In this document: positions 24,250 through 35,446 of the stretch, piece after piece | How positions within the stretch are numbered: the first letter of the stretch is position 1 | How the letters are laid out: each line of letters begins with the position of its first letter | Source: Ananas comosus | Lineage: Eukaryota > Streptophyta > Magnoliopsida > Poales > Bromeliaceae | Length of the DNA stretch: 64,000 nt | Assembly (NCBI RefSeq): GCF_001540865.1 | Contig: NC_033621.1 | Location: 14,636,716-14,700,715, forward strand | Direction of reading: 5' to 3' | Notes under the pieces: model-generated | What the model saw: the letters and a program-made list of their open reading frames with translations, nothing else | Told to the model about the DNA's origin: nothing | Databases searched by the model: none | Position numbers and translations under genes: made by a program

Positions 24250-24990
24250 AAAAATATCAGTCCTTACAGTTTTACAAGAACGTTGTACTATTAAGATGTA
24301 AACTGCAGCTTTAAGATGAAAATTGCACTCTTTAAACGAAAATTACACTCTTTGGGAGATATTTATACTGTTTCTTCTCTTATTGCACTTTTTTAGATAT
24401 AAACTGTATCCATTAAGATGAAAGTTATATTCTTTAAACGAAAGTTGCACTCTTTGAGAAATATTTATACTGTTTCTTTTCTTCTTGCACTCTTTGAGAT
24501 GTAAAATGCATCCCTTTAAGAGATATTTTTACTGTTTTTACTCTTGTTATACTGTTTTTCCTCTTGTTGCACTACTTTCCTCTTATTACACTATTTCTCT
24601 TCTTAAAGGGTGCAGTTTAAGAGGAAAAACAGTGTAATAAGAGAAAAAATAGTGCAACAAGAGGAGAAACAATGCAACAAGAGGAGAAACAGTATAAATA
24701 TCTCTTAAAGGGGTGCAGTTCACATCTCAAAGAGTGCAACAAGAGGAGAAACCGTGTAAATATCTCTCAAAGAGTGTAACTTTCGTTTAAAGAGTGTAAC
24801 TTTCATCTTAATGTATGCAGTTTACATCTTAAAGAGTGTAATAAGAGGAGAAACAGTGTAAATATCTCTCAAAGAGTGTAATTTTTATTTAAAGAGTGTA
24901 ATTTCTATCTTAAAGTTGTAGTTTGCATCTTAAGTAGTACAACATATGTCCATAATAGTGCAATATTTTTTTAAAATAGTATATATTTTT
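24250..24990. repeat. Central palindromic repeat array of MULE 1
   Basis: Units such as GCACTCTTTGAGA, AAGATGTAAACTGCA and AGAGGAGAAACAGTG appear in one orientation up to about 24600 and inverted after it. The same word family occurs in MULE 2 (29600-29710, 30470-30600) and MULE 3 (56510-57200). Confidence 0.85.
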
Positions 24991-25660
24991 TTCAACGGTG
25001 CAATTTCATCTTCATCTTTCTTTTTCTATAATTTTTTTCTTTATTTTTTTTTCTTGCTTCTTCTATAATTTTTTTTTTGTCACCCCTCTCTACCAACGGC
25101 CACTGCGTCGATGATGACGCCGCTAAGGACTCCCCACTCCGAGACTACAGCGCCGTAGCGACCTCCACGGTGTTGGCGTCGACGAAGATGCGTCGTCGTC
25201 GGAGGCGACAGAGGAGGAGGGAGAGGGAGAGGATAAGAAGGGCGGGGAAGGGCGAGAGAGACGTCGTTGTCGGAGACGGTGGAGGAGAGTCAGAGAGGAA
25301 AAAAAAAAAAGAAAAAAAAGAGTCACGGTGCAGCCTCGGTGGGGTCGGAGGCGAGGAAGGTGGGGGGTGCGAGGGCAAGGGCAAGGGCAAGGGCAAGGGC
25401 GAGGGCGAGAGCATGAGGGTGAGAGGCGAGGCGGGCCATTTCCGCCTCCGCCTCTGCCTCCGTTGCTTTCTTCGGCGAGAGGAAAAGAAATGAACAAGGG
25501 AAAAGAAGAGGAGAGAGAAAGAGGAGAGGGAAAAAGTAATAAGAATATTTTGGTCAGTTTGCTGAAAAAGCGGACTGAATCTGCCAAAACGAAAAAGGTG
25601 GCCCGGTTTTACAAAAACTCAAAACTAGTGGATTTTTTATCCAAATTGGCCAAGATATTT

Positions 25661-26344
25661 AGACTTTGTAGCTTATAGTTATTAAAATGGTGGTCTAATT
25701 ATAAAACAAGAATATATGACTCATCTGAGATTCAAAACCAACCACACAAAAAGCTGTTAATTGGCGCCAACCCCTCACTGATCTCTTCATCCTCACATGA
25801 TCAATCTTAGTCAACTCTAAAACTTTGACTTCCCTCGCAATTCCCCCAATGGAGGAGGCTAATAATCCCTTGTCTTATCCATCATATTATCCTATTCGCA
25901 AAACCCTGATCCCAAGATCCAGAACTATCCCATTCCCCCTCTCCCTCAGCTAATTATTCCCTTCACATGCCCCTTCTATTCCCCCACCCCCTCCTCCTAT
26001 TCGCAATTCCCCGAATGATATAGCATGCGCCTGGTGTACTTGTACACCCCATTATACTATGCCTCTTAAATTGTGCCTCTTGAATCTCACTACTATGGCC
26101 TCGAATTTATAACCTAATAACTCAGTAAATGCATGTATTCGATATTATTCAAAAAAAATAAACACTCATTGAGGTACACTTGTGGGTACCAAAATTAATT
26201 TTGCATACAAGATGAACTTACTGTTTATTACTTTGGCTGACATTTTGTACATAAAAAATCTAATCATATTTACTCTTTGGCTGACATTTTATACATAAAA
26301 AATATAATCATAGTTACACCATTTATTTCTGTGACTAAACTTTA
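25661..26344. other. Intergenic DNA, nothing recognised
   Basis: C-rich, T-poor short tracts at 25840-26010, otherwise AT-rich. No coding or repeat structure supported. Confidence 0.45.
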
Positions 26345-26695
26345 AATACCACAAATATGATTTCATATTTTCTCACTTTAGCATTCTGTGGTTTAAAGTG
26401 TATCAATTTAGTACCATATGGTTTCATTTCTCACTTTTTATCGGCACTTTCATTAATTTTTTGTTAAATCATATACAAAAGATTTCAGATATCCCGTCTA
26501 TAGTTTATCGAATATTCACTTTAGTACTCTTTAGTTTTAACTTTGCCACTGATTTAACGAAAAAATTAATAGAGAGAATAACAAAAAGAAAAAAATAAAA
26601 CTATAGAGTACGGAAATAATACACTTTAAATTAAAGTATACTAAAATGAGAAAGTGCGAAAGCACGTAGGCGGTATTTGAAGTTTTTTCTAATTT
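26345..26695. mobile_element. Decayed relative of the 10750 fold-back MITE
   Basis: TTCTGTGGTTTAAAGTGTATCAATTTAG and the right-end GAGAAAGTGCGAAAG...GGCGGTATTTGAAGTTTTTTC match the MITE at 10750-11167. The left terminus is lost. Confidence 0.6.
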
Positions 26696-26838
26696 TTATT
26701 TATAGATATCAAGAAACAAAACTAATATTATCAAAATAATATATATTGTGGAAGAAAGGAAAAGAGTTTAATAAATGTATTTTTGTTGACAACATCAAAA
26801 CTAGCAAGAGCAATACCAACTCTCGTTTAAAAATGATT

Positions 26839-28753
26839 TGTCACGCCCCGGATTACATATTTTCCGGGGCACGCCAACAGACCCGTCATATACATAGAAA
26901 TTTTTCTTGTATATGAAACGATAGCTGTACCTGTAAACAAATTCAAGCTACAACCATAAAGTAAAGAGTTGCTAAATAGAAAAGTAATATATAACCTCAA
27001 GGTTTCCAATATATACAAAATGTCTACTACACCACTCGCTCCAGCGAGTACCCAGACAAAAAGACCATACGTACAAAAACCCCAAAACTACCTGTGGGAG
27101 GTACTTCTCTAGCACTGCAGCAAGACTGGAAGGGACTTAGCTCGCGACTCTTTTTCCACGATCCAAAACAGCAACAGCAGCAGCCGAGGACGAAGGCTCT
27201 GCAAAAAAGGGGTCAACAACTAGGTACGAGAAATACTGTAAGAAGGAGTAGTCCTCAGGGGGTGCTGCTACTAACCTCAACGGCTCACCCACTAAGTATA
27301 CAGAAAAATATGCACAAAGATAGTAAAGAAAACTGAAAAAACTCTACAACTATATGCCACTATACTATCGCTACCCACTATTCTGGAGATATAAGAATGA
27401 TGCAACCTCTGACCCAATCTCATTAGGGACTGTGAACGCACCCGTCCCGCCTGTCGAAGCTACACCAACCACCACCACGCTGGGTAATTGGTGAAGAGCA
27501 AGTCCATACTGGACACTACGACATCTACGCAAACGCACAAAGCCCGACTCCGGAGTGGCACTCATGGGCGCTATCCAACCGAGTATGCAAGCGTGTCTCT
27601 GTTGAGCTCAATTAGGCTCTCACAGACTATAGTCAAAGAAAATGGGTCTAACTGGTCTAATAACCAAAACTTACGTGTGCTTGACACAATCCGATGCAAA
27701 AATAGCAAACTGGATCCACCGTCAACAGCGACGGCACCCGACAGTCCAGAACAGTCTATACACTACTGTAAAATAAATTCGACATCCCACCACGAGCGTA
27801 AACTTATCATACACTAATCTGGATATCCACCGCATACAAACTGCGACGATTCAAACAAACTACAGTTCCTAAAGCTAAATCTGATAGTTTTAAGAAAATG
27901 ACAGTGTAGGATCATCTGTTTTCTCCTAAGTCAATTTCAAGTCCAACATGTAAAATTAAACTGCTAGCTTAACTCTAAATTCAGATGTAAACACTAATTC
28001 ATAAATTTGAGTACTAGCAAGAAAAATAGACGAATGATACATGTCGACAAATATTAAAACTTAGAAGATATTCCGACAATTTCGGTAAACTTCAACCCAC
28101 CTCGAAACGCTCGTCCAACAACGGCGAGAAGTCGAAAGGAGAGGAAAACACGCGCTCGCCCAGCCTCCAACGACGCAACCGCGACGCACGCACGCTCGAA
28201 CGGCCCTCCGGATCGACGTCGAAAATCTCGTGAGCTCGAGCTACGGCCTCCACCAAGCCTACGATTAAACCAAAGAGAGAGAGGAACTTGAGATAATTAA
28301 TTATCTCAGGTGGATATATATGAAGGAGTAGGTGGTGTGGATAACCACCAGCAAATGATAATACTACCCCCCACCAACTCCAAATCACAGCTGGAGTACC
28401 GGTATCCGATTTGGTTACCGGTACTCGGCCTCTCAACCCGTAAGCTCGCGCACAGGGTACCGGTACTAGCCCGATGTCGTACCGGTACTCAGCATCAAAT
28501 TGGCACAATCCAAGGGCATCAGTTCTGAAAATACACTGGTGTACCGGTACTCCCCTGTATGGTACCGGTATTCAACACTGAAATCCTATACTTTATGGAT
28601 TTTAGCATCAGAACTCCACTCTCGTCTTGCGTCGAGTCCGTTTTGCATCCATTTCGCGCCAAAACGACTCCGACTTGTCCCGACACTCTCCAGATGTGTC
28701 GACAAGCCTCAGATGCTGAAATCTCATGGCAACTAAATACCAGGGATACTACA
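26839..28753 (+). mobile_element. Solo LTR, 1.9 kb, TSD TGATT
   Basis: Starts TGTCACGCCCCGG and ends GGATACTACA. TGATT flanks it at 26834-26838 and 28754-28758. Near the 3' part (28395-28570) it carries several GTACCGGTAC palindromes, which also occur in the LTR pieces at 43740-43775 and 61175-61290. No internal retrotransposon domains are seen. Frames such as 28092-28508 (minus) show no family signature. Confidence 0.88.
28395..28570. repeat. GTACCGGTAC palindromes in the LTR
   Basis: At least six copies of TACCGGTA lie within about 175 bases, some overlapping longer palindromes such as GAGTACCGGTA. The position near the 3' end of the LTR corresponds to the GGGACCGGTCCC array of the 3393 LTR. 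Confidence 0.85.
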
Positions 28754-28898
28754 TGATTAAATTACAACTATGGCATAATCTTTGATATTAAAATATGAAA
28801 AATGCTTCTTATACATTCAAATTAAAAAATGAGCGTAGATCTTACACCCTCTATTACATGGTTGATAAAAGTTTTTAATAAAAATAAAGAATTTATTG

Positions 28899-31655
28899 GG
28901 CAAGTTTGCATAAAAAGTTCACAAATTTTGAGTTTTTACAAAATTGTACCACCTTTTTTTAATTTTGTAAATTCGATCGGAATTTTCAGCAGACTGACCA
29001 AAATATCCTTATATTTTTTTTTCTCCTTTTCTTTTCCCGCATTCTTTTTTTTTTCTTTCCGAAGAAGGCGGCGTTGGCGGAGGCGGAAACGGCCCGCCTC
29101 ACCTCTGCCCCTCGGGCCCACGTCCTCACCCGCGCACCCCTCTCCCTTCTGGCCTCCGATCCCGATGATGACGCGCCGCAACCCTCTTTTTTTTTCTCTC
29201 CGACCCTTCCCCACCGCCTTCGCGGCCCTCTGCGACGATACTGAGGATGGTTCCGCATCCTCTTCCTCCGCCTTCGCCTCCACCTCTACCCCCACTACAG
29301 CAGATTTTCTACCCACCAAACAAACCCGCCGTCTCCATCGTCACCTCCGGCGACGAAGAGAAAGTTTTCTCAGGGATGAGAAGCATGCTGGTGAGGCATG
29401 AGGAGAAAAAAAGCTACACTTCGGCGAGGACGGTGGCTACAATAGAGGGCAAGGAAGAGATCATGACCAAAAAAATTATAAAGAGAAAAAAATAAGAATA
29501 AAAAATAAAAAAAAAATATTTTTTCTATAGAAAAATTCAAAAATTATAGAAGAAGAAAGAAAACGATGAAATTGTACTGTTAAAATAAAGTTTATTTTTT
29601 TTACACTGTATTAAATAAAAACTGCACTCTTTGAGACAAATTATACTATTGGGATGAGAGTTACACTCTTTAGGCGAAAGTTGCACTCTTTGGGTGAAAT
29701 TTATACCATTTTTCTTTCTGTTTTTCTTCCTCCTCCTCCTTTCCCTCCGGTGCCTCCTCTTCCTCCTCGTCCACAGCCTTTGATCAGCAACAACAACAGA
29801 AGCGGTAGCGCATCTGTGACCTCCTCGCTGAACTCAAGGCCGAGCACCGCGCCTGTCGCTCCGCCCAGGACGCTTGTGTTGACTCCGAGTCTCGCCTCCA
29901 CCGTCTCAAGGCCTTCGCCCAGGACATCATCAAGAAGTGCGACGATGCCCTCTGCTCCGCCGCCGCCGCCAAGGAGCTCGACGACGCCACCGCGAAGCTC
30001 GCCGAGGCCTCCGTCGGCGGCTACACCCTCGAGTCCGAGATCTCTACCGCCTCCTAGATGATTGATATAATTATTTGCTTAATTTAAATCATTTTAAAGT
30101 AAATATTGATTAAAATTTAAACCAATTTGATACTAATCTTGTGCTCGACTATATATGCATCATCATGGACTGCAGAATACTTGCTCAACTATACCCAGCC
30201 ATAATAATACTATAAATAAGCTACCAGCAAGGAAGCAACCATCGTCCTAGGCGAAGGCCTTGAGGTGGCGGAGGCAGGAGTCGGAGTTGGCACAGGTATC
30301 CTCGAAGGAGTGGTGGGCGCGGCGCTTGGCCTCGAGTTTGGCGAGGAGGTTCCGAATGCATTGCTGCTGCTGTTGCTAATCAGAGGCTGCGGAGGAGGAG
30401 GAATAGGAGGCGGTAGAGTGGAAGGAGGAGGAGGAAGAAGAAGAGAAAGAAAAATAATGTAAATTTCACCCAAGAGTCAACTTTTGCCTAGCTAAGAGTG
30501 TAACTCTCATTCTAAAGAGTATAATTTCTCTTTCAAAGAGTGTAATTTTTAGTCAAAACAATACAATTTTTTTTTAAAATAGTGTAACTTTATTTTAATA
30601 GTGCAATTTTATTTTTTTCTTTCTTCTTTTATAATTTTTGGTCTTTCCTGTAGGAAAAAAATATTTTTTTATTCTTATTTTTCTCTGTCTATAATTTTTT
30701 TTACGTCACGACCTCTCCCTTGCTCTCTATCGCAATCACCACCCTTGCTGTAGTATAACTATTTTTTTCTCCCTTCCTCGTCGGCGTGCTTCTTAAACCC
30801 GAGAAGCACTTCCTCTTCCTTACTGGCGGCGGTGGTGGGGACGGGGGGTTTGTTCGGCGGATAGAAAATCTACTATAGTGAAGGTGGAGGGCGAAGGTGG
30901 AGGAAGAGGATGCGGTACTGTCTTCGCTATAGTCGCGGAGGGCCGTGGAGGCAGTGGAGTGTAGGATAGAAAAAAAAAAAAAAAANTGCAATTTTATCTT
31001 TTTCTTTCTTCTTTTATAATTTTTGGTCTTTCCTGTAGGAAAAAAATATTTTTTTATTCTTATTTTTCTCTGTCTATAATTTTTTTTACGTCACGACCTC
31101 TCCCTTGCTCTCTATCGCAATCACCACCCTTGCGGTAGTATAACTATTGTTTTCTCCCTTCCTCGTCGGCGTGCTTCTTAGCCTCGAGAAGCACTTCCTC
31201 TTCGCTACTGGCGGCGGTGGTGGGGACGGGGGGTTTGTTCGGCGGATAGAAAATCTACTGTAGTGGAGGTGGAGGGCGAAGGTGGAGGAAGAGGATGCGG
31301 TAACGTCTTCGCTATAGTCGCGGAGGGCCGTGGAGGTAGTGGAGGAGTGTAGGATAGAAAAAAAAAAAAGAGGGTCACGGCGCGGCCTCGACGTGGTCAT
31401 AGGCGAGGAGGGAGGGGGGCGCGCGGGCAAGGGCAAGAGCGTGAGGGGCAGAGGCGAGGCAGGCTGTTTCCTCCTCCACCTTGGCCGCCTTCTTCGAAGG
31501 GAAAAAAAAAAAAGCAAGAAAAAAAAGGAGAGAGAAAAAAGTATAAGGGTATTTTGGTCAGTTTGTTGAAAATTCAGACCGAATCTACAAAATAAAAAAA
31601 GACAGTCTAGTTTTATAAAAATTCAAAACTTGTGGACTTTTTATGCAAATTGGCC
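28899..31655. mobile_element. Fold-back MULE 2, TSD AATTTATTG
   Basis: Ends GGCAAGTTTGC...GCAAATTGGCC with the 9-bp duplication AATTTATTG (28890-28898, 31656-31664). Outer arms 28899-29460 and about 31100-31655 are inverted copies of a GC-rich Ser/Pro-rich stretch. Inner arms 29600-29930 and 30243-30600 are inverted copies of a second gene-like stretch. The left outer-arm motif SSSSAFASTSTPTTADF resembles SSSSTFALHLHYSRF on the right. The right arm is present twice around a single N at 30986 (30600-30985 and 30987-31360). No transposase is present. Confidence 0.87.
29809..30057 (+). pseudogene. Gene-like fragment inside MULE 2 (helical, Ala/Lys/Glu-rich)
   Basis: One frame after TAG at 29806-29808 reads as an 82-residue helix-prone peptide with an ordinary coding look: it begins RICDLLAELKAEHRACRSA, continues through LKAFAQDIIKKCDDAL and ends LESEISTAS before TAG at 30055-30057. 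The opposing inner arm (minus strand, about 30243-30346) has a diverged copy beginning IRNLLAKLEAKRRAHHS and reaching LKAFA before a stop. Only the first half is duplicated in the other arm. I do not recognise the parent gene. Capture of a host exon, as in Pack-MULEs, is the likely explanation but is inference. There is no ATG in this frame near the start. Confidence 0.5.
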
Positions 31656-31849
31656 AATTTATTGTGACAAGTAAAGTGTTTATGACCTTGAAATAGAATC
31701 AATGTAAGAAATATACACTACTTCACCGTATACCGTAGCATTGCTGTTAAAATATTAATCATCGAATACTGGGTGCAGTGCATGAGGCGCATGTATACAC
31801 TTGGCGCATGCAACAACTTCTCCGACCCCTCCCCCTCCCTTTCATTTCC

Positions 31850-31953
31850 TTCATTTAAAGCCTCGCATCCTCACATGCCCATTTATACCACCACCCCACT
31901 CCTTACTCTCCCCCCCACACTCCTCCTCACTTACAAGTCAATACCCCACCTCC

Positions 31954-32001
<48 letters not shown>

Positions 32002-32033
32002 CTCTATATCTCTCTCTCACACTAGCTAGAAAG
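31850..32033 (+). promoter_or_regulatory. Putative core promoter and CT-rich leader of the OFP gene
   Basis: A TATA-like ATTTATACC lies at about 31879-31887, roughly 150 bases before the ATG. A long pyrimidine tract with (CT)n at 31957-31990 and (CA)n at 31990-32001 follows, as is common in plant 5' leaders. The end of MULE 2 (31655) is about 225 bases upstream of the TATA-like box. The start of transcription is inferred, not seen. Confidence 0.5.
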
Positions 32034-32675
32034 ATGGCGTCTACAAGGCGAAGCGGCTTCGGTCTCCGCCAGCCGGTGGTCGTCGACGTCGGGTGCAGCT
32101 GCCGGAGGCCGAAGAAGCTCTCCTCTCTCTTCTCCTCCTTCTCAATCTCCCACTCCAAACCCAAGAACGCCTCCACCTCCTCCTCGTCCCCCGCCACCAC
32201 CATGAACACCACCACCACCACCACCACCACCACCACCACCACCGCCGCCGCCGCCTCCACCGCCTCCACCTGGGACGCCTCCTTCACCACCACCAACTCC
32301 CTCTACGAGGAGGAGGAGGAGGAGGAGTACCACCACTCCCCACATCACCCCATCCTCAACGAAGGGAGGAGACCCTCCGGAGCGAACAATGGCGGGCGCA
32401 GGAGGAAGGGGGGGAGGAGGAGGAGGAGGAAGGGGCAGGGGAGGGTGGAGAGGGAGAGCGTGGCCGTGGCGGTGGAGACGGAGGAGCCGTACGAGGACTT
32501 CAAGGAGTCGATGGTGAGGATGGTGGTGGAGAACGAGATCTACGCCTGGGATGATCTCAACGACCTCCTCCACCGCTTCCTCTCCCTCAACTCCCCCCGA
32601 CACCACTCCCTCATCCTCCGCGCCTTCGCCGACCTCTGGACCGGCCTCTTCTCCCCTCCCTCCCCCTGCCTCTAG
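32034..32675 (+). CDS. OFP: OVATE family protein (OFP6/OFP8-like transcription repressor)
   Basis: A single exon of 213 residues. The start is placed at MASTRRSGFGLRQP because the N-terminal block DVGCSCRRPKKLSSLFSSF, typical of the OFP6-8 group, follows directly; an in-frame ATG at 31773 would add 87 low-complexity residues. The middle has a Thr run (about residues 58-70, from an ACC microsatellite), an acidic Glu run (about 91-97) and a basic GGRRRKGGRRRRRKGQ stretch (about 119-135) that could serve as a nuclear signal. The C-terminal OVATE domain spans about residues 147-205, with EPYEDFKESMVRMVVENEI, the YAWDDLNDLLHRFLSLN segment and HSLILRAFADLW. OVATE proteins repress transcription and bind TALE homeodomain and TONNEAU1-related proteins to shape organs (family knowledge). 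Strong GC3 bias contrasts with the surrounding AT-rich DNA. Confidence 0.95.
   Translation: MASTRRSGFGLRQPVVVDVGCSCRRPKKLSSLFSSFSISHSKPKNASTSSSSPATTMNTTTTTTTTTTTTAAAASTASTWDASFTTTNSLYEEEEEEEYHHSPHHPILNEGRRPSGANNGGRRRKGGRRRRRKGQGRVERESVAVAVETEEPYEDFKESMVRMVVENEIYAWDDLNDLLHRFLSLNSPRHHSLILRAFADLWTGLFSPPSPCL
32208..32255 (+). repeat. (ACC)n/(GCC)n trinucleotide repeat in the OFP coding region
   Basis: A run of ACC codons followed by GCC codons encodes the Thr-then-Ala run. It is a likely length-variable site. Confidence 0.9.
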
Positions 32676-34127
32676 AACTTATATTACATATTTCGCCATG
32701 CCCAGATCGAAGCACCTGCTTTTATACTTTGTAAGCCCCATAACAATTAATTAATTCCCTCCCACCGAATTAGAAGAATATATATCTTTATATATATATA
32801 TATATACAATCAAAGTATAAAATTTGGTGCTTTTTATGCCGCAATTCAAAATTAGCTTAACAGTGGTAGTGCTTACTTAGTGTGCTTGATAGGATGTTAG
32901 GATAGTTGTGTTTGGTGAAAAAAATGTAGCGAGAGACCCTCTTGAGTATTGGCCATTTTAAATCACGGCTTGTGCTTCACGAATCAATTAGAGCAGTTGG
33001 TCGGTATTTTTAATTTTCGACTATAGATTCAGAGTGTGTGCTTGTTGTCCAATCTTAAATGGCCATAATTCCGCCAAATTTAACTATATATATATATATA
33101 TATATATATTATGAACACCGCTCAATCTCGCCATTTTTTTTTTTCCTTTTCCTTTGGATAAAGAACCTGTTTTAAAATGGCCAATAGGTGAGGGGGTCTC
33201 AGTACATTTTCTCACTTTAGGATTTTAGCATTGATGATACTGTAGGGGATCATACGGTGGAGATCATTGACAAGGTGATGTAATGATGTTGTGTGTGTGA
33301 GTGTGAAAGTGTGAATGCGTCTGTGTAGGAGAGTGGTGTTGGTGTGCGTGTGTTTTATGATGGGTGCGTGCTTTTGCTAAAACGGGCGCTGACTAGAATT
33401 TACTGCGTTTGCTTTGCCTTGTAGCTTTCCCTGATATCTATGTACTGGTACGTAGCTAACTATTTCTTATATATGGAAAAAGACAAAAAAAAAAAAAAAT
33501 TGTTACATATGTTTCTCTTATTTTCTCGTGATAGATATTTTGTCCCTGTTCCCATTATGTCTTGTTGTAATTTTTTTCTTTCTAAAATTTCATCTAATTA
33601 ATATAACTTGCTATAAAAGAAAGTTAGGTGCCATTGTATCATTTATTATTCATGCAGCTTTGAGATTGTTAGACATTGTTCTCTACCAATTTGAACGCAT
33701 TAGGATTTTTTCTTTTTTTTCTATTCTTGAACTTTTTAAGTCCGACATCAAAATTCTACACTTATAAAATATTTTATTTCAATTACTAAACTGTGAATAA
33801 TGTTTTGTTTCAACTCTTATTTCTGCATAATGTTTTTTTTTCCGTTGTACCTAACTTCACCTATACATTTATACATATCAAGTTCATGTACACCCCCTAT
33901 CAATCTCAAGTTGGGAGATAACAATTTTTAAAGGGAGAACATAACAATTGCTGACACAATGAGTTATAATTAGATTAGTATAAAGAGTTAATACTAAAAT
34001 ATATATGAATATATAGAAATAATATTAATAAGATATTAATTTATGGGAAATTTTATCCTCTGCTAAAATTGTAAATATTGTAAACCTAGCAAAGTTGAAA
34101 TAATATCATAATATATTAATAATTAAT

Positions 34128-34174
<47 letters not shown>

Positions 34175-34399
34175 TATATATATATATATAAGTTGGACTG
34201 AGCTACATATTAGTACGAAAATCTCACTGTTGATTATCGTTTTTAGCCTTTGATCAACCTTTTCATTATTTCTTAACCTGATTAAATAATATATATCGCA
34301 GTTGGACACTTCACCTATGGCGGACACTCAACTTAACCGATAATATATCTCTGACTTACAATTTTCATTCATGTTACAATTTGATAGAAAAAAGCGTTT
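32676..34399. other. 3' flank of the OFP gene and AT-rich intergenic DNA
   Basis: Short TA tracts at 32789-32808, 33086-33109 and 34130-34190. No canonical AATAAA lies close after the stop codon. 33190-33235 (TCTCACTTTAGG) recalls the 10750 MITE. No further gene supported. Confidence 0.5.
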
Positions 34400-34856
34400 A
34401 CATATACTACATATTATTATATATAATGTATGTATAATATGTATCATTAACTAATTTATGTAATATATATAGTATATTATTATATATATTATGTATATAT
34501 ATATAATATGATGTATAATATGTATGTATATATATAGTCTAGTAATAATATATGTATAATATATATATAGTATGTAGTATATATATATATATTTATTATA
34601 TATGTATATATACTATATATATGATTGTATATTATATATATATATGAATATATATCATATGTATGTATGTATATATAGTATTAGTGTATTATATTTATGT
34701 ATGTATGTATATATAATATTATGTATGTATATTATATATACATACATACATACATATATATATATATACATACATACATATATATATATATATATGTATA
34801 TATATATGTATACATATATATATGTATATATGTATGTATATATATATATATGTATG

Positions 34857-34885
<29 letters not shown>
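34400..34885. repeat. Large (TA)/(TATG) microsatellite tract
   Basis: Nearly 500 bases of TA with interspersed TATG/CATA units. Tyr/Ile-rich frames here come only from the repeat. It abuts the hairpin-ended element at 34886. Confidence 0.95.
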
Positions 34886-34888
<3 letters not shown>

Positions 34889-35446
34889 CCGAGCAAGGCT
34901 GCTGTGCTCTTAGGAGCACGGAGGTCTCCGTGCTCCTGAGCCATTTTCGATGATGGAATTTTCGAATCGACGATTGGCTCCGTTAGACTTGATCTAGCGT
35001 TTTTGAAGTTTCTAGAAAATAATTTTTGCGATTTTTTGATATCATTTATCTAGTGATCGAAAGAATTCAAAATCAATAATTTTTAATGGTTAATATCTGC
35101 CATTTTCAAGTTTAACAGTATTGAAAAATTCAAATTAGATGAAATTTTGATACAAATTCTTTATACTATTTACAACAAGATCAATATTTCTGATCGAAAA
35201 TTTTAGTACTATATCACCACTTTTTATAGGATTTTTATTTTCAGTCGTTAAAAATTATTGATTTTGAATGCTTTCGATTGCTAGGAAAATGATATCGAAA
35301 AATCGCAAAAATTATTTTCTAGTAACTTCAAATACGCTAGATCAAATTTAACGGAGCCGATCGTCGATTCGCAAATTCCATCACCGAAAACGACTCAGGA
35401 GCACGGAGGCCACCGTGCTCCTGAGAGCACAGCAGTCCTACCCTAT
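34886..35446. mobile_element. Hairpin-ended MITE (family H), best copy
   Basis: The two halves are inverted copies of GACGATTGGCTCCGTTAGAC...CTAGAAAATAATTTTTGCGA. Each end has its own hairpin: left GGAGCACGGAG-GT-CTCCGTGCTCC (34913-34936, perfect 11-bp stem), right CAGGAGCACGG / CCGTGCTCCTG (35396-35423). The outermost bases GGCTGCTGTGCTCTTAGGAG and, mirrored, GGACTGCTGTGCTCTCAGGA match. TA tracts flank both sides. Confidence 0.85.

Larger units (their letters stand above)
19524..25651. mobile_element. Fold-back MULE 1, TSD AAGATATTT, interrupted by an LTR
   Basis: The ends are GGCCAATTT...AAATTGGCC, flanked by the 9-bp direct repeat AAGATATTT (19515-19523, 25652-25660), the hallmark of Mutator-like elements. 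Left arm 19524-20100 and right arm 25076-25651 are inverted copies and include a GC-rich, gene-like stretch. The centre (24250-24990) is itself a palindrome of 20-30 bp units such as TTGCACTCTTTGAGA. An LTR (about 20141-24211) sits between left arm and centre. No transposase is present, so it is non-autonomous. Long frames in the arms (19750-20271 minus, 25077-25493 plus, 25123-25587 minus) are low-complexity Ser/Pro/Arg-rich with no domain recognised. Confidence 0.87.

Noticed and set aside
32093..32606. His/Leu- and Gly-rich frames overlapping the OFP gene
   Set aside because: Shadows of the OFP frame produced by its trinucleotide repeats.
34602..34944. Tyr/Ile-rich frames
   Set aside because: Translations of a TA/TATG microsatellite.
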